A stretch of DNA of 64,000 nt from contig NZ_JOIX01000003.1 of assembly GCF_000720175.1 (NCBI RefSeq), forward strand, positions 196,014-260,013, given 5' to 3'. Shown here in pieces: positions 16,541-24,406 of this stretch. The notes beneath the pieces are model-generated. The model was not told where the DNA came from, did not search any database, and worked only from the letters and a program-made list of their open reading frames with translations. This stretch comes from Streptomyces sp. NRRL S-337. GTDB lineage: Bacteria; Actinomycetota; Actinomycetes; Streptomycetales; Streptomycetaceae. The position numbers and the translations under genes were made by a program. Every line of letters begins with the position of its first letter. The first letter of the stretch is position 1.

Positions 16541-17704
16541 GTGAAGATCACCGTTACCGCGCGCGAACTCAACCGGGCCACTCTGAGCCGCCAACTGCTG
16601 CTGGAACGGCAGGAGTTGGAGGTTATGGAGGTCATTCGCCGGGTTGTCGCGTTGCAGGCCCAGCACGCGGCTTCGCCGTATCTCGCGCTGTGGAACCGCA
16701 TCGACGGGTTCAAGGCGGAGGAGGCGGACGACGCGTTCGCCCGGGGCACGGCCGTCAAGGCGACCCTGCTGCGGATGACCCTGCATGCGGTCCACGCCGA
16801 TGACTACCAGCTCTTCCGTGAGGCGATGCAGCCGACGCTGTACGCCGCGCGGCTCGGCTACCACTTCGCCGCCACGGGGCTCACTCCCGCGGAGGGCGAC
16901 GCGCTGGTGCTGGAGGCGTTGAAGTTCGCCGATCAGGCCCGCACCGCCGCCGAGATGGAGACGTGGGTGGAGCAGCAGGTCGGGGCGGAGCGGAAGGCGG
17001 GGGCGTGGTGGGGACTGCGGGCCTACGCCCCGCTGCTGCATGTCCCGACGGGCGGGCCGTGGTCGTTCGCCGCCCGGCCGTCGTACATCGCGGCGCGCAC
17101 CGGTCCCGTACCCACGGGCCGGGAGACGAGGACGGAAGCGCTGACCACCCTCGTCCTGCGCTATCTGGCGGGGTTCGGGCCGGCGTCGGTGGCGGACGTG
17201 GCGCAGTTCGCCACGGTCCAGCGCACGCCGATCCGCCAGGTGCTCACCGCCCTCGATTCCCTCGACGGGGCCGTCGAGAGGCTCGAAGGTGCCGACGGCA
17301 CCGCGCTGTTCGACCTCCCGGGCGCCCCGCGCCCCTGCGCGGACACGCCGGCCCCGCCCCGGCTGATGGCGATGTGGGACAGCGTCCTGCTCGCCTACGC
17401 CGACCGTAGCCGTGTGATACCCCCGGCCTACCGCCGGCTGGTCATCCGCACCAACGGCGACGTGCTGCCCACGCTGCTGGTCGACGGGTACGTCGCCGGT
17501 GTGTGGCGCCCGGTCGACGGAGGCGTGGAAGCGACGGCGTTCCACGCCCTCCCGCCCGCAGCGTGGGAGGGGCTTGGCGAGGAGGCACGCTCGTTGATGG
17601 CTCTGCTGACCGACCGGGACACCGGGGTCTATCGCCGGTTCGACCACTGGTGGGCCAAGCTCGCGCTGCCCGGTGAGGCAGAGGTACGGGTGTTGCCGGG
17701 ATAG
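16541..17704 (+). CDS. AlkZ-like winged-helix DNA-binding protein (HTH_42 superfamily)
   Basis: A 387-aa protein of the winged-helix superfamily that includes the DNA glycosylases AlkZ and YcaQ. The Q-x-Q motif used by AlkZ for catalysis is present as VVALQAQHAASPYLALW (Gln39 and Gln41). Other family segments are RGTAVKATLLRMTLHAVHAD, YLAGFGPASVADVAQFATVQ and DSVLLAYADRSRVIPPAYR. AlkZ excises bulky or crosslinked bases in antibiotic producers. Whether this homologue unhooks crosslinks or handles smaller lesions is open. GTG 16541 is the start. Confidence 0.82.
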   Translation: MKITVTARELNRATLSRQLLLERQELEVMEVIRRVVALQAQHAASPYLALWNRIDGFKAEEADDAFARGTAVKATLLRMTLHAVHADDYQLFREAMQPTLYAARLGYHFAATGLTPAEGDALVLEALKFADQARTAAEMETWVEQQVGAERKAGAWWGLRAYAPLLHVPTGGPWSFAARPSYIAARTGPVPTGRETRTEALTTLVLRYLAGFGPASVADVAQFATVQRTPIRQVLTALDSLDGAVERLEGADGTALFDLPGAPRPCADTPAPPRLMAMWDSVLLAYADRSRVIPPAYRRLVIRTNGDVLPTLLVDGYVAGVWRPVDGGVEATAFHALPPAAWEGLGEEARSLMALLTDRDTGVYRRFDHWWAKLALPGEAEVRVLPG

Positions 17705-17729
17705 GGAGGGAGGTCGGAGGGGGCGACTC

Positions 17730-18617
17730 CTAGGCGTTCGCCCGGGACGTGGAGTGGGCCAGGTGGTGGGCGGCCGACTCCGCGAGGGTGCGGAGCGCGG
17801 GGTGCCAGGGGCGGGCCTGCGGGCCGGTCAGCACGAGGCGGCGCGAGGTCTCGGGCGCCAGCGGCAGCAGGACCAGGTCCGGCGGGACGAAGGCGCGGGA
17901 GACCTCGGAAAGGATCGTCACGCCGATGCCGGCCTGCACCATGCTGATCAGGGTCGCCAGGTCCCGTACCCGGTGAGTGGGGTCGAAGCGCAGCCCGGCC
18001 AGTCGGTGGATCGTACGGATGCGGGCCTCGCATCCGTTGGGTGAGATCAGGAACTGGTCGTCCTCCAGGTCACGGATGTCCACGGCCGGCTCGCCCGCCA
18101 GGGGGTGGTCCCGGGGCAACAGGGCCCGGTAACCGTCCACGGCGAGCTGGACGCCGGGCCCGGGTTCCGGGTCGATCAGGACGGCGGCATCGGCCGTTCC
18201 GTCGTCCAGCCAGGTGGTGACCTCGGCGCTGTCCCCTTCGAAGACCCGGACGGTGATACGCGGTTGGTCCTCGCGCCAGTGCCGGAGCAGGCGGGGGACC
18301 AGCCCCTGGCAGACCGTTGGCGTGGCGGCCAGCCGGACGATGCCGGACATGGCCTCGGTGGCAGTGGCCGCGATCTCTTCCACGGACCGGGCCGCGGAGA
18401 CCGCGAGGCGGGCGTGCGGCAGGACCCGTTCGCCGAGCGCGGTGGTACGGGCGGGCGTGGCCCGGACCAGCAGCGGGGCGGACAGCTCGCGCTCCAGGGA
18501 GGCGACGGCGTGCGACACCGCCGATTGGCTCAGGCCCAGCTCGGCGGCGGCCGCACCGAAGCCGCCGGTGTCCACGACGGCGAGGAAGGCCCGCAGTTGG
18601 GGAAGGTTCACGGTCAT
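17730..18617 (-). CDS. LysR-family transcriptional regulator
   Basis: A 295-aa LysR-type regulator. The N-terminal helix-turn-helix is LPQLRAFLAVVDTGGFGAAA and ELGLSQSAVSHAVASLEREL. The effector-binding domain contains GIVRLAATPTVCQGLVPRLL, ADAAVLIDPEPGPGVQLAV and MVQAGIGVTILSE. It is divergent from a tautomerase gene, with an inverted repeat immediately upstream of its start, so it likely controls that gene and itself. Confidence 0.93.
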   Translation of the reverse strand: MTVNLPQLRAFLAVVDTGGFGAAAAELGLSQSAVSHAVASLERELSAPLLVRATPARTTALGERVLPHARLAVSAARSVEEIAATATEAMSGIVRLAATPTVCQGLVPRLLRHWREDQPRITVRVFEGDSAEVTTWLDDGTADAAVLIDPEPGPGVQLAVDGYRALLPRDHPLAGEPAVDIRDLEDDQFLISPNGCEARIRTIHRLAGLRFDPTHRVRDLATLISMVQAGIGVTILSEVSRAFVPPDLVLLPLAPETSRRLVLTGPQARPWHPALRTLAESAAHHLAHSTSRANA

Positions 18618-18626
18618 GCGTCGGCC

Positions 18627-18640
18627 TCATATGCGTATGA
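18627..18640. promoter_or_regulatory. TCATA-N4-TATGA dyad, candidate LysR site
   Basis: A 5-bp inverted repeat lying 9 bp before the LysR start codon, in the divergent region shared with the tautomerase gene. A further CTATGC follows at 18643-18648. LysR proteins usually bind AT-rich interrupted dyads in this position. Confidence 0.4.
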
Positions 18641-18769
18641 CAGCTATGCGTTGGATCTATCGTGCCAGGTCGGCGACGCTAGCTGGGTGCCACGTCGGCG
18701 CCGCCAAGAGCCGCGCACCGTGCGCAGAGCACCCAGCCACAGAGCCCAGACGAAGCAGAGAGGCATGCC

Positions 18770-19165
18770 ATGCCGTACTTCCGGGTCACCGTTCCCGACC
18801 CCGACCTTCCGTCCGACGTCCAGCGCGCCCTCGCCGAGGGGCTGACCCAGCTGGCGGTCTCGGCCCTGAACAAGTCCAGTGCGCGCACCATCGTCCAGAT
18901 CAACCTGGTTCCGGCCGGCAGCTATTTCGTCGACGGAAAGCCCTTGAGTGGCCACCGTGACGCACATGTGGAGGGCAGTCTCACGCTGGGCACCAACAGT
19001 GCCGCGGAGAAGGCCGACTTCATCGCCCGGGCCGGTGAACTGCTGTCGGAGCTCCTCGGCCCCCTGCCCCGGGCCGGCGTCGCGCTGCACGAACTGCACC
19101 CCGAGAGCTACGGCTACAACAAAGTCACGCAATTCGACTTCTACCGCCGGCCGGCGGGTACGTAG
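18770..19165 (+). CDS. Tautomerase family protein
   Basis: A 131-aa tautomerase-superfamily protein. After Met removal it exposes an N-terminal proline (MPYFRVTVPDPDLP), the catalytic base of the 4-oxalocrotonate tautomerase/MIF fold. The length suggests a two-module (cis-CaaD or MSAD-like) layout rather than the short 62-aa 4-OT. The second part has HVEGSLTLGTNSAAEKADFI and ESYGYNKVTQFDFYRRP. It is controlled in all likelihood by the divergent LysR regulator. Confidence 0.85.
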   Translation: MPYFRVTVPDPDLPSDVQRALAEGLTQLAVSALNKSSARTIVQINLVPAGSYFVDGKPLSGHRDAHVEGSLTLGTNSAAEKADFIARAGELLSELLGPLPRAGVALHELHPESYGYNKVTQFDFYRRPAGT

Positions 19166-19184
19166 CCGGCACCCCGTGGCCCGG

Positions 19185-19757
19185 TCAGGGCAGCGGCATG
19201 AGCCGGTAGAGGACCGTGGCGACCAGGTCGCGGGCGTACTGCGGGTCGAGGAGGCCCGGGCGGAAGAGGATGCGGTACATCAGGGGCGCCACGACGTGGT
19301 CCATCACGGTGTCGGTGTCCGGTACGTGTTCACCGCGCTGCCCGGCCCGGGTGAGGATGGTGTCGACCTGGTCGACGGCGTAGGCGGAGCACTGCCCGGA
19401 GTTGCTGCCGTCCGGATCCCCGGCCAGGGCGTCATGGATGTACGAGCGGCCCGCCGGTGACGACATCTCCTCCAGGAACGCGGTGGCCCAGTGCTCCAGG
19501 TCAGCGCGGAGGTTCCCATGGTCGGCCGGAGGCGCCTCGGGCCGCAGCCGTTCCACCGCGACGTCCGACAGCAGCTCCTGGAGGTCTCCCCAGCGGCGGT
19601 AGAGGGTCGACGGGGTCACGCCGGCCCGCGCGGCGATCTGGGGGATGGTGAGGTCGCCGCGCCCCTGCTCGGCCTGGAGTTCGCGCACCGCCGCGTGCAC
19701 GGACTGCTGTACGCGGGCACTACGGCCTCCAGGCCGGGCAGCTGGTTTGGGACTCAT
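19185..19757 (-). CDS. TetR/AcrR-family transcriptional regulator
   Basis: A 190-aa repressor-type regulator. The N-terminal helix-turn-helix is DLTIPQIAARAGVTPSTLYR then RWGDLQELLSDVAVERL. The C-terminal ligand domain ends with MDHVVAPLMYRILFRPGLLD, as in TetR_C-type regulators of small-molecule genes. It lies 9 nt after the amidase gene and ends that operon. A GCAA-N5-TTGC site sits 11-27 bp upstream of its ATG, inside the end of the amidase gene, and a matching one lies before the divergent MBL gene. Confidence 0.93.
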   Translation of the reverse strand: MSPKPAARPGGRSARVQQSVHAAVRELQAEQGRGDLTIPQIAARAGVTPSTLYRRWGDLQELLSDVAVERLRPEAPPADHGNLRADLEHWATAFLEEMSSPAGRSYIHDALAGDPDGSNSGQCSAYAVDQVDTILTRAGQRGEHVPDTDTVMDHVVAPLMYRILFRPGLLDPQYARDLVATVLYRLMPLP

Positions 19758-19766
19758 GCCCCCAGC

Positions 19767-21293
19767 TTAACGCAAAATCGTTGCATCAGCGGGCGGGGTG
19801 GGCCGGGAAACGGGGGTGGGGGCAGAGGCGGTCGTCCGCCGCCCGACTGCCCTGCCGAAGAGGGCGACCGGCGGATGTGCCGTCTCATAGGCGCGTCCGG
19901 CGCGCAGCAGCGTGGCCTCGCCGAACGCCCGGCCGATGAGCTGCATGCCGATGGGCAGCCCCGCGCCGTCCAGGCCGACGGGCAGGGAGAGCGACGGCAG
20001 GCCCGTGAGGTTCGCCGGGGCCGACAGCCTGACGTACGCGTCGGACACGCTCTCGCTGACCTGCGGGCCGGGGGTGCCCGCGCGGGCGTCCGGGCCGGGC
20101 ACGCCCTCGCGGGCGCCCGCGTCGGGCTCGCTCTCGGTGCCTCCGGTGGCCGGCCAGCTGACCTCCTGCTGGTCACGGTGGACGGCCGTGCAGGGCACGG
20201 TCGGCGCGGCGATGAGGTCGACCTCCTCGAACAGCCGCGCCCAGGCCCGCTGCATCAGGGCCCGGGCCCGCTGAGCGCGCAGGTAGTCGGTCGCCGGTAC
20301 CAGCCCGCCCGCCTCCAGCAGCACGCGGACGTCGGATCCGTACAGCTCCGGGGACGTGCGCAGGGTCTGTTCGTGCGAGGCGGTGGCCTCGGGAACCATG
20401 ACGCCCCACTGGGTGGCCTGGACGTACTCGGTCATCGGGATATCGACCTCCGTCAACTCGGCGCCCAGCGCGGCGAGTTGAGCGATGGCCCGGTGGACGG
20501 CCGCCGCCACCTCGGGGGCGACGCGATCGAAGTAGTAGTTGCGGGGGACGCCGACGCGCAGGCCGGCCGGACTCTCGTCCGCGCGGGCGGGGCCCTCCGT
20601 GGGGTGGTGACCGGTGAGGGCGGCGAGTACGAGTTCCGCGTCGCGCACCGTGCGGGTGATCGGGCCGACGTGGTCCAGGGACCAGGACAGCGGTGTGACA
20701 CCGTCCACGGGGACGAGTCCGTAAGTGGGCTTGAGCCCCACGACGCCGTTCAGGGCGGAGGGGACGCGGATCGAGCCGCCGGTGTCCGTTCCCAGGGCGA
20801 AGGTCGCCTCACCTGCCGCGACCGCCACCGCCGAGCCGCCGCTGGAGCCGCCGGCCACCCGGTCAGCGGCCCAGGCGTTGCGGGTCTGAGGGGTCGTCAG
20901 TCCGTAGGCGAATTCATGGGTGTGGGTCTTGCCCAGCAAGACCGCTCCGGCGCTTCGGAGGCGTGCCGCGACGGCGCTGTCCTTGAGGGCCGTGTGGTGC
21001 GCGCGCACCCGGGAACTGGCCGTGGTCGGCAGCCCGGCAACGTCGATGAGGTCCTTGAGGCTCATCGGGATGCCGTGCAGCGGTCCGAGGTGCCGGCCCG
21101 CCGCGATGTCCCGTTCTGCCTGTGCGGCGGCCTTCCGGGCGTCGTCCGCGCGTACGGTGACGTAGGCCCCGAGATCGTCCTCCACCTCCGCGATGCGCTC
21201 CAGGACCGAGTCGGTCAGTTCCACCGGGGAGAGCTCACGAGCGGCGATCGCCTGCGCCGCGTCGGCGAGTGACAGTTCATACGGCAAGCGCAT
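19767..21293 (-). CDS. Amidase (amidase signature family, AtzE/AtzF-like)
   Basis: A 508-aa amidase-signature enzyme hydrolysing a C-N amide bond. The Ser-cisSer-Lys triad is visible: Lys80 in HGIPMSLKDL, the GGSSGGSA motif at residues 149-155, and the nucleophile Ser174 in GTDTGGSIRVPSA. A Gly/Pro/Glu-rich insert (about residues 385-420, with repeated PGPDARAGTPGP) interrupts the C-terminal part and is unusual. It overlaps the preceding DUF4089 gene by 17 nt, and AGGAGAGGAGC supports its ATG. AtzG-type partners with AtzE-type amidases suggest a heteromeric enzyme acting on a small amide or biuret-like substrate. Confidence 0.9.
   Translation of the reverse strand: MRLPYELSLADAAQAIAARELSPVELTDSVLERIAEVEDDLGAYVTVRADDARKAAAQAERDIAAGRHLGPLHGIPMSLKDLIDVAGLPTTASSRVRAHHTALKDSAVAARLRSAGAVLLGKTHTHEFAYGLTTPQTRNAWAADRVAGGSSGGSAVAVAAGEATFALGTDTGGSIRVPSALNGVVGLKPTYGLVPVDGVTPLSWSLDHVGPITRTVRDAELVLAALTGHHPTEGPARADESPAGLRVGVPRNYYFDRVAPEVAAAVHRAIAQLAALGAELTEVDIPMTEYVQATQWGVMVPEATASHEQTLRTSPELYGSDVRVLLEAGGLVPATDYLRAQRARALMQRAWARLFEEVDLIAAPTVPCTAVHRDQQEVSWPATGGTESEPDAGAREGVPGPDARAGTPGPQVSESVSDAYVRLSAPANLTGLPSLSLPVGLDGAGLPIGMQLIGRAFGEATLLRAGRAYETAHPPVALFGRAVGRRTTASAPTPVSRPTPPADATILR
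19768..19784. promoter_or_regulatory. TAACGCAAA-N4-TTGC site, candidate TetR operator 1
   Basis: Overlaps the last codons of the amidase gene and lies just upstream of the TetR ATG. It contains the dyad GCAA-N5-TTGC and matches the site at 21704-21720 at all 13 non-spacer bases. Confidence 0.55.
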
Positions 21294-21516
21294 CTGCCTG
21301 CTCCTCTCCTGAGGTGAGCGCCGTGGTGCGACCGAGGGGTGGCTGTGCGACGGCCGGGGCCGCGTCCGAAAGGTCCAGTTCGCGGAGCGGGCGCAGGACG
21401 TGCTGGATGTGGTTCGCCGTGGCGGCGATCACGTCGAGCCGCCCGGGTTCCACGGGCAGGCCCGCCCGCAGAGCCCAACGGGCAGCCTCCTGCGGGGAGA
21501 GATCTTCGGTGGTCAT
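21277..21516 (-). CDS. DUF4089/AtzG-like small amidase partner
   Basis: A 79-aa protein, start ATG 21516 with GGAAGGAAC upstream. The segment ALRAGLPVEPGRLDVIAATA followed by NHIQHVLRPLRELDL matches the short helical AtzG/DUF4089 family, which forms a complex with amidases of the AtzE type. Its stop lies 17 nt inside the amidase gene, so production of the two is coupled. The longer frame to 21633 lacks coding character. Confidence 0.75.
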   Translation of the reverse strand: MTTEDLSPQEAARWALRAGLPVEPGRLDVIAATANHIQHVLRPLRELDLSDAAPAVAQPPLGRTTALTSGEEQADALAV

Positions 21517-21668
21517 AGCGGATTGTTCCTTCCTGGATTGTGCGTGGGTATCGGCGTGCGTTGTATGGGGCGCGAGTGCGCGTGGGGCGAGAGTGCGTAG
21601 GGGGCGAGAGCGTGTGAAGCGGGCCGGCGTCACACGGGAGGGGTGCTACGAGCCGCTAAGGCTGAATA

Positions 21669-21720
21669 TTTGCGTGAGTGGACCGTACGGCATACCGTGC
21701 CACTAACGCAAAGAAATTGC
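21669..21720. promoter_or_regulatory. Large dyad plus TAACGCAAA-N4-TTGC site, candidate TetR operator 2
   Basis: TTTGCGTGAGTGG (21669-21681) and CCACTAACGCAAA (21700-21712) are inverted arms with one mismatch. The right arm belongs to TAACGCAAA-N4-TTGC at 21704-21720, repeating the motif at 19768-19784. It lies in the divergent region between the DUF4089/amidase operon and the MBL gene. Confidence 0.55.
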
Positions 21721-21750
21721 TTTAGTTGCAGAGGGTCGAGGAGAGAAGTC

Positions 21751-22680
21751 ATGCATCAGTTCACGCCGCCCCCGCACGCCATCACCCGGGGAACCACCGG
21801 GCCGACCTGGGCCGTCGGCGATCTGCTGGTGCACCGCGTCGACGAGACGGAACTTCCGCCGCCGACCGGTGCCTGGCTGCTGCCCGAGGCCACTCCCGAC
21901 GTGGTGGGTGACGCCCGCTGGCTGCGGCCCGACTTCGCCGCGTCCGACGGTGCGTTGCGGCTGGCCAGCCACAGCTTCGCCGTCGAGGCGAACGGCCTGC
22001 GGGTGCTGGTCGACACCGGCATCGGCAACGGCAAGACCCGCGCCAACCCGGCCTGGGACCACCTGGACACCCCCTATCTCGGACGACTCACTGCCGCGGG
22101 CTTCGCGCCCGAAAGCGTCGACCTGGTCATCCTGACGCATCTGCACACCGATCATGTCGGCTGGAACACCGTTGAACGCGAGGGGAGTTGGGTGCCCACC
22201 TTCCCCAACGCCCGCTACCTGGTCGCGCGCACCGAGTGGGACTACTGGGCCGGCGTCGAGATGGACGAGCCGCGCCGGCAGATGTTCCGGGACTCGGTGC
22301 ACCCGGTGCGGGACGCCGGGCTGCTCGACCTGGTCGACGTCCCGGACACCGGCAGCGACGTGGCCCCCGGTATTCGGCTGCTGCCCACCCCCGGCCATAC
22401 GCCAGGTCAGGTCGCGGTGGAACTCCGCAGCGGCGCCCGCTCGGCCGTCATCACCGGTGACTGCGTCCACCACCCCGTGCAGCTGCACCGCCCCGGCATC
22501 ACCAGCTGCGTGGACATCGACCCCGCTCAGGCGATCCACAGTCGCCGAGAACTGATCGCCTCGCTCGCCGACACGGAAACCCTGCTCCTCGGCAGCCACT
22601 TCCCGCCGCCGACCGCCGGCCTCGTCACCGCGGAGGCGGGCACCTACCGGCTGCGGCCCGTCCCCGGGGTTTCGCCCTGA
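21751..22680 (+). CDS. MBL-fold metallo-hydrolase
   Basis: A 309-aa metallo-beta-lactamase-fold hydrolase. The metal site is LVILTHLHTDHVGWN (His130, His132, Asp134, His135), followed by LLPTPGHTPGQVAVEL and AVITGDCVHHPVQLH. This spacing is that of the lactonase/ester-hydrolase branch. ATG 21751 has GAGGAGA upstream. It is divergent from the TetR-controlled amidase operon and shares the operator motif, so both probably process one compound, e.g. an ester or lactone and an amide. Substrate unknown. Confidence 0.88.
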   Translation: MHQFTPPPHAITRGTTGPTWAVGDLLVHRVDETELPPPTGAWLLPEATPDVVGDARWLRPDFAASDGALRLASHSFAVEANGLRVLVDTGIGNGKTRANPAWDHLDTPYLGRLTAAGFAPESVDLVILTHLHTDHVGWNTVEREGSWVPTFPNARYLVARTEWDYWAGVEMDEPRRQMFRDSVHPVRDAGLLDLVDVPDTGSDVAPGIRLLPTPGHTPGQVAVELRSGARSAVITGDCVHHPVQLHRPGITSCVDIDPAQAIHSRRELIASLADTETLLLGSHFPPPTAGLVTAEAGTYRLRPVPGVSP

Positions 22681-23010
22681 TCCTCCGTGCGCGTGGCAGG
22701 GCGGCCGGCTGGCGGGATCAACGAGCTGCTGGTTCGTATCGACGCAGCTCATAAATGAGTTGGTCCACCGCCCGACCACACCCATACGCTGGGCGGGACG
22801 ACAGCCTTGATGCAGAAGGGGACACGTTGCAGCCGGCCTTACGTGCCGCGGGTGGTGAACGGGCGAGCCGACGGCCTCTCAATGCCCACACCACCTGGTG
22901 GCCCTTGGTCCGAAGACCATAGCCGCACCGCGGAGCCTGCCGATCCCGGCACGGCTCTGCTCAGCGTGCCCGCATGCCTTCTTCCCATCAGGTCCGTTCC
23001 CCATGAGGCC
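22681..23010. other. Long intergenic/leader region before the MFS exporter
   Basis: No convincing gene in 330 nt. CTCATAAATGAG at 22748-22759 is a perfect palindrome with a 2-bp centre and may be an operator. CCACCTGGTGG near 22893 could form a small hairpin. The frame upstream of 23011 stays open from 22807 but looks like untranslated leader. Confidence 0.4.
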
Positions 23011-24213
23011 ATGAAACAACACAGATATCTGCCTGCCCTTCTGGTCGTGACGCTGATCGGCACGATCATGGAACTCGACATGTCCGTGCCCAGCTTCCCG
23101 GACATCGCCAAGAGCCTGACGGCGTCCGAGTCCTCGGTACAGCTGACGATCACCTACAACTTCTTCGGCTACTGCCTCGGCGCCCTGGCCTACGGCCCGC
23201 TCTCGGACCGGTTCGGCCGGCGCAGGGTCATGCTGATCGGCAACACGATCATGCTGGCCGGCGCTCTGGGTTGCGCGATCGCACCCAACATCACGTTCCT
23301 GCTCGGCTCCCGGCTCGTCCAGGGCGTCGGCGCCAGCACCTCCGTGGTCCTGGTCTTCGTCATCATCGGCGACGTCTACCAAGGCACCGCGCTGTTCAAG
23401 ATGTTCGGGCTCACCAATGCCGCGATGTCCACCTTCATGACGGTGGCGCCCGCGCTCGGCGGACTCATCAACCGCACGATCGGCTGGCGCGGCAACTACG
23501 CCACCGTCTGCGGCGTCACGCTGGTCGCCGTGCTGCTGATGGCATGCTTCCTGCCCGAGACCAAGGGCAGTCGTGACCCGATGACTGTCGGTCAAGTCAG
23601 CGCCGATTACCGCGCGTTGCTCTCCAGTAAGGAGTTCCTCGCCGCCTCGCTCGTACCCAGCCTGCTGTTCGCCGCCTACATGGTGTTCATCGCGTCCAGC
23701 TCGTTCCTCTACACCGGCACCTACGGGCTGTCCACGATCGGGTTCGCCGGCCATCTGCTGATCATCGTGGCCTCGTTCGCCCTGACCAGCCTGTTCGCCT
23801 CGAAGCTCATCTCGGTACTGGGCGGCCCGGACCGCACGGTGGTCCCCGGCATCGCCGCCACCGTCCTCGGCATCGCCCTGTTCCTGGTGTTCGGCGAAGG
23901 TGCATGGGCGACCACCGGCCCCATCGCCGTCTTCTGCGTCGGCTTCGCCGCGGTCTACCCGGTCATCTTTGGTCGCTCCCTGGCGGTCTTCCCTGAGCTC
24001 CAGGGCGCCGCGTCCTCGTTGAACATGAGCGGACGAGCGCTGCTGGTGACGCTGCTCACCGGCGTCGCCAGCAGCCTGTTCACCGGTGACTCGATCGTGA
24101 CTGCCGGAGTGATGGCTCTCGCCGTGCTCATCGCCGCGCCGCTGGCCTTCGTGAAGCCGAAGCGGAGCACCGCGGAACAGGGCGAAACGGAGCAGGTACC
24201 TAAGGCCGGCTGA
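23011..24213 (+). CDS. MFS drug exporter, Bcr/CflA type
   Basis: A 400-aa, about 12-helix transporter of the major facilitator superfamily. Motif D/C markers are present: LIGTIMELDMSVPSFPDIAK in helix 1, YGPLSDRFGRRRVMLIGNT (motif A between helices 2 and 3) and LVQGVGASTSVVLVFVIIGD. Length and helix-1 motif fit the Bcr/CflA drug:proton antiporters. ATG 23011 follows GAGG and is preferred because the hydrophobic helix starts right after. It probably exports a toxic small molecule. Regulation may be through the upstream leader or the palindrome at 22748. Confidence 0.9.
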   Translation: MKQHRYLPALLVVTLIGTIMELDMSVPSFPDIAKSLTASESSVQLTITYNFFGYCLGALAYGPLSDRFGRRRVMLIGNTIMLAGALGCAIAPNITFLLGSRLVQGVGASTSVVLVFVIIGDVYQGTALFKMFGLTNAAMSTFMTVAPALGGLINRTIGWRGNYATVCGVTLVAVLLMACFLPETKGSRDPMTVGQVSADYRALLSSKEFLAASLVPSLLFAAYMVFIASSSFLYTGTYGLSTIGFAGHLLIIVASFALTSLFASKLISVLGGPDRTVVPGIAATVLGIALFLVFGEGAWATTGPIAVFCVGFAAVYPVIFGRSLAVFPELQGAASSLNMSGRALLVTLLTGVASSLFTGDSIVTAGVMALAVLIAAPLAFVKPKRSTAEQGETEQVPKAG

Positions 24214-24406
24214 CAACCGAACCGCCGCACGCTGACGGGGAGTTGCGAACGGAAGGCGTGCGGCGGGCAACCGGGCCGGGTGGATGGGGGAGTGGAGGGG
24301 ACCCGGGGGGAGGAGCGGAGGGCGCCCGGCGAGGGGCGGAGGGTGGGAGTATTGCGCCCACTCTTGGGGGTCGTGCGCACCCGCCTTCCGTCCTAGCCTC
24401 GATGCC

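Noticed and set aside
15350..17647. 765-codon minus-strand frame across two plus-strand genes
   Set aside because: It runs antisense through the DUF2268 and AlkZ-like genes, whose motifs are unambiguous.
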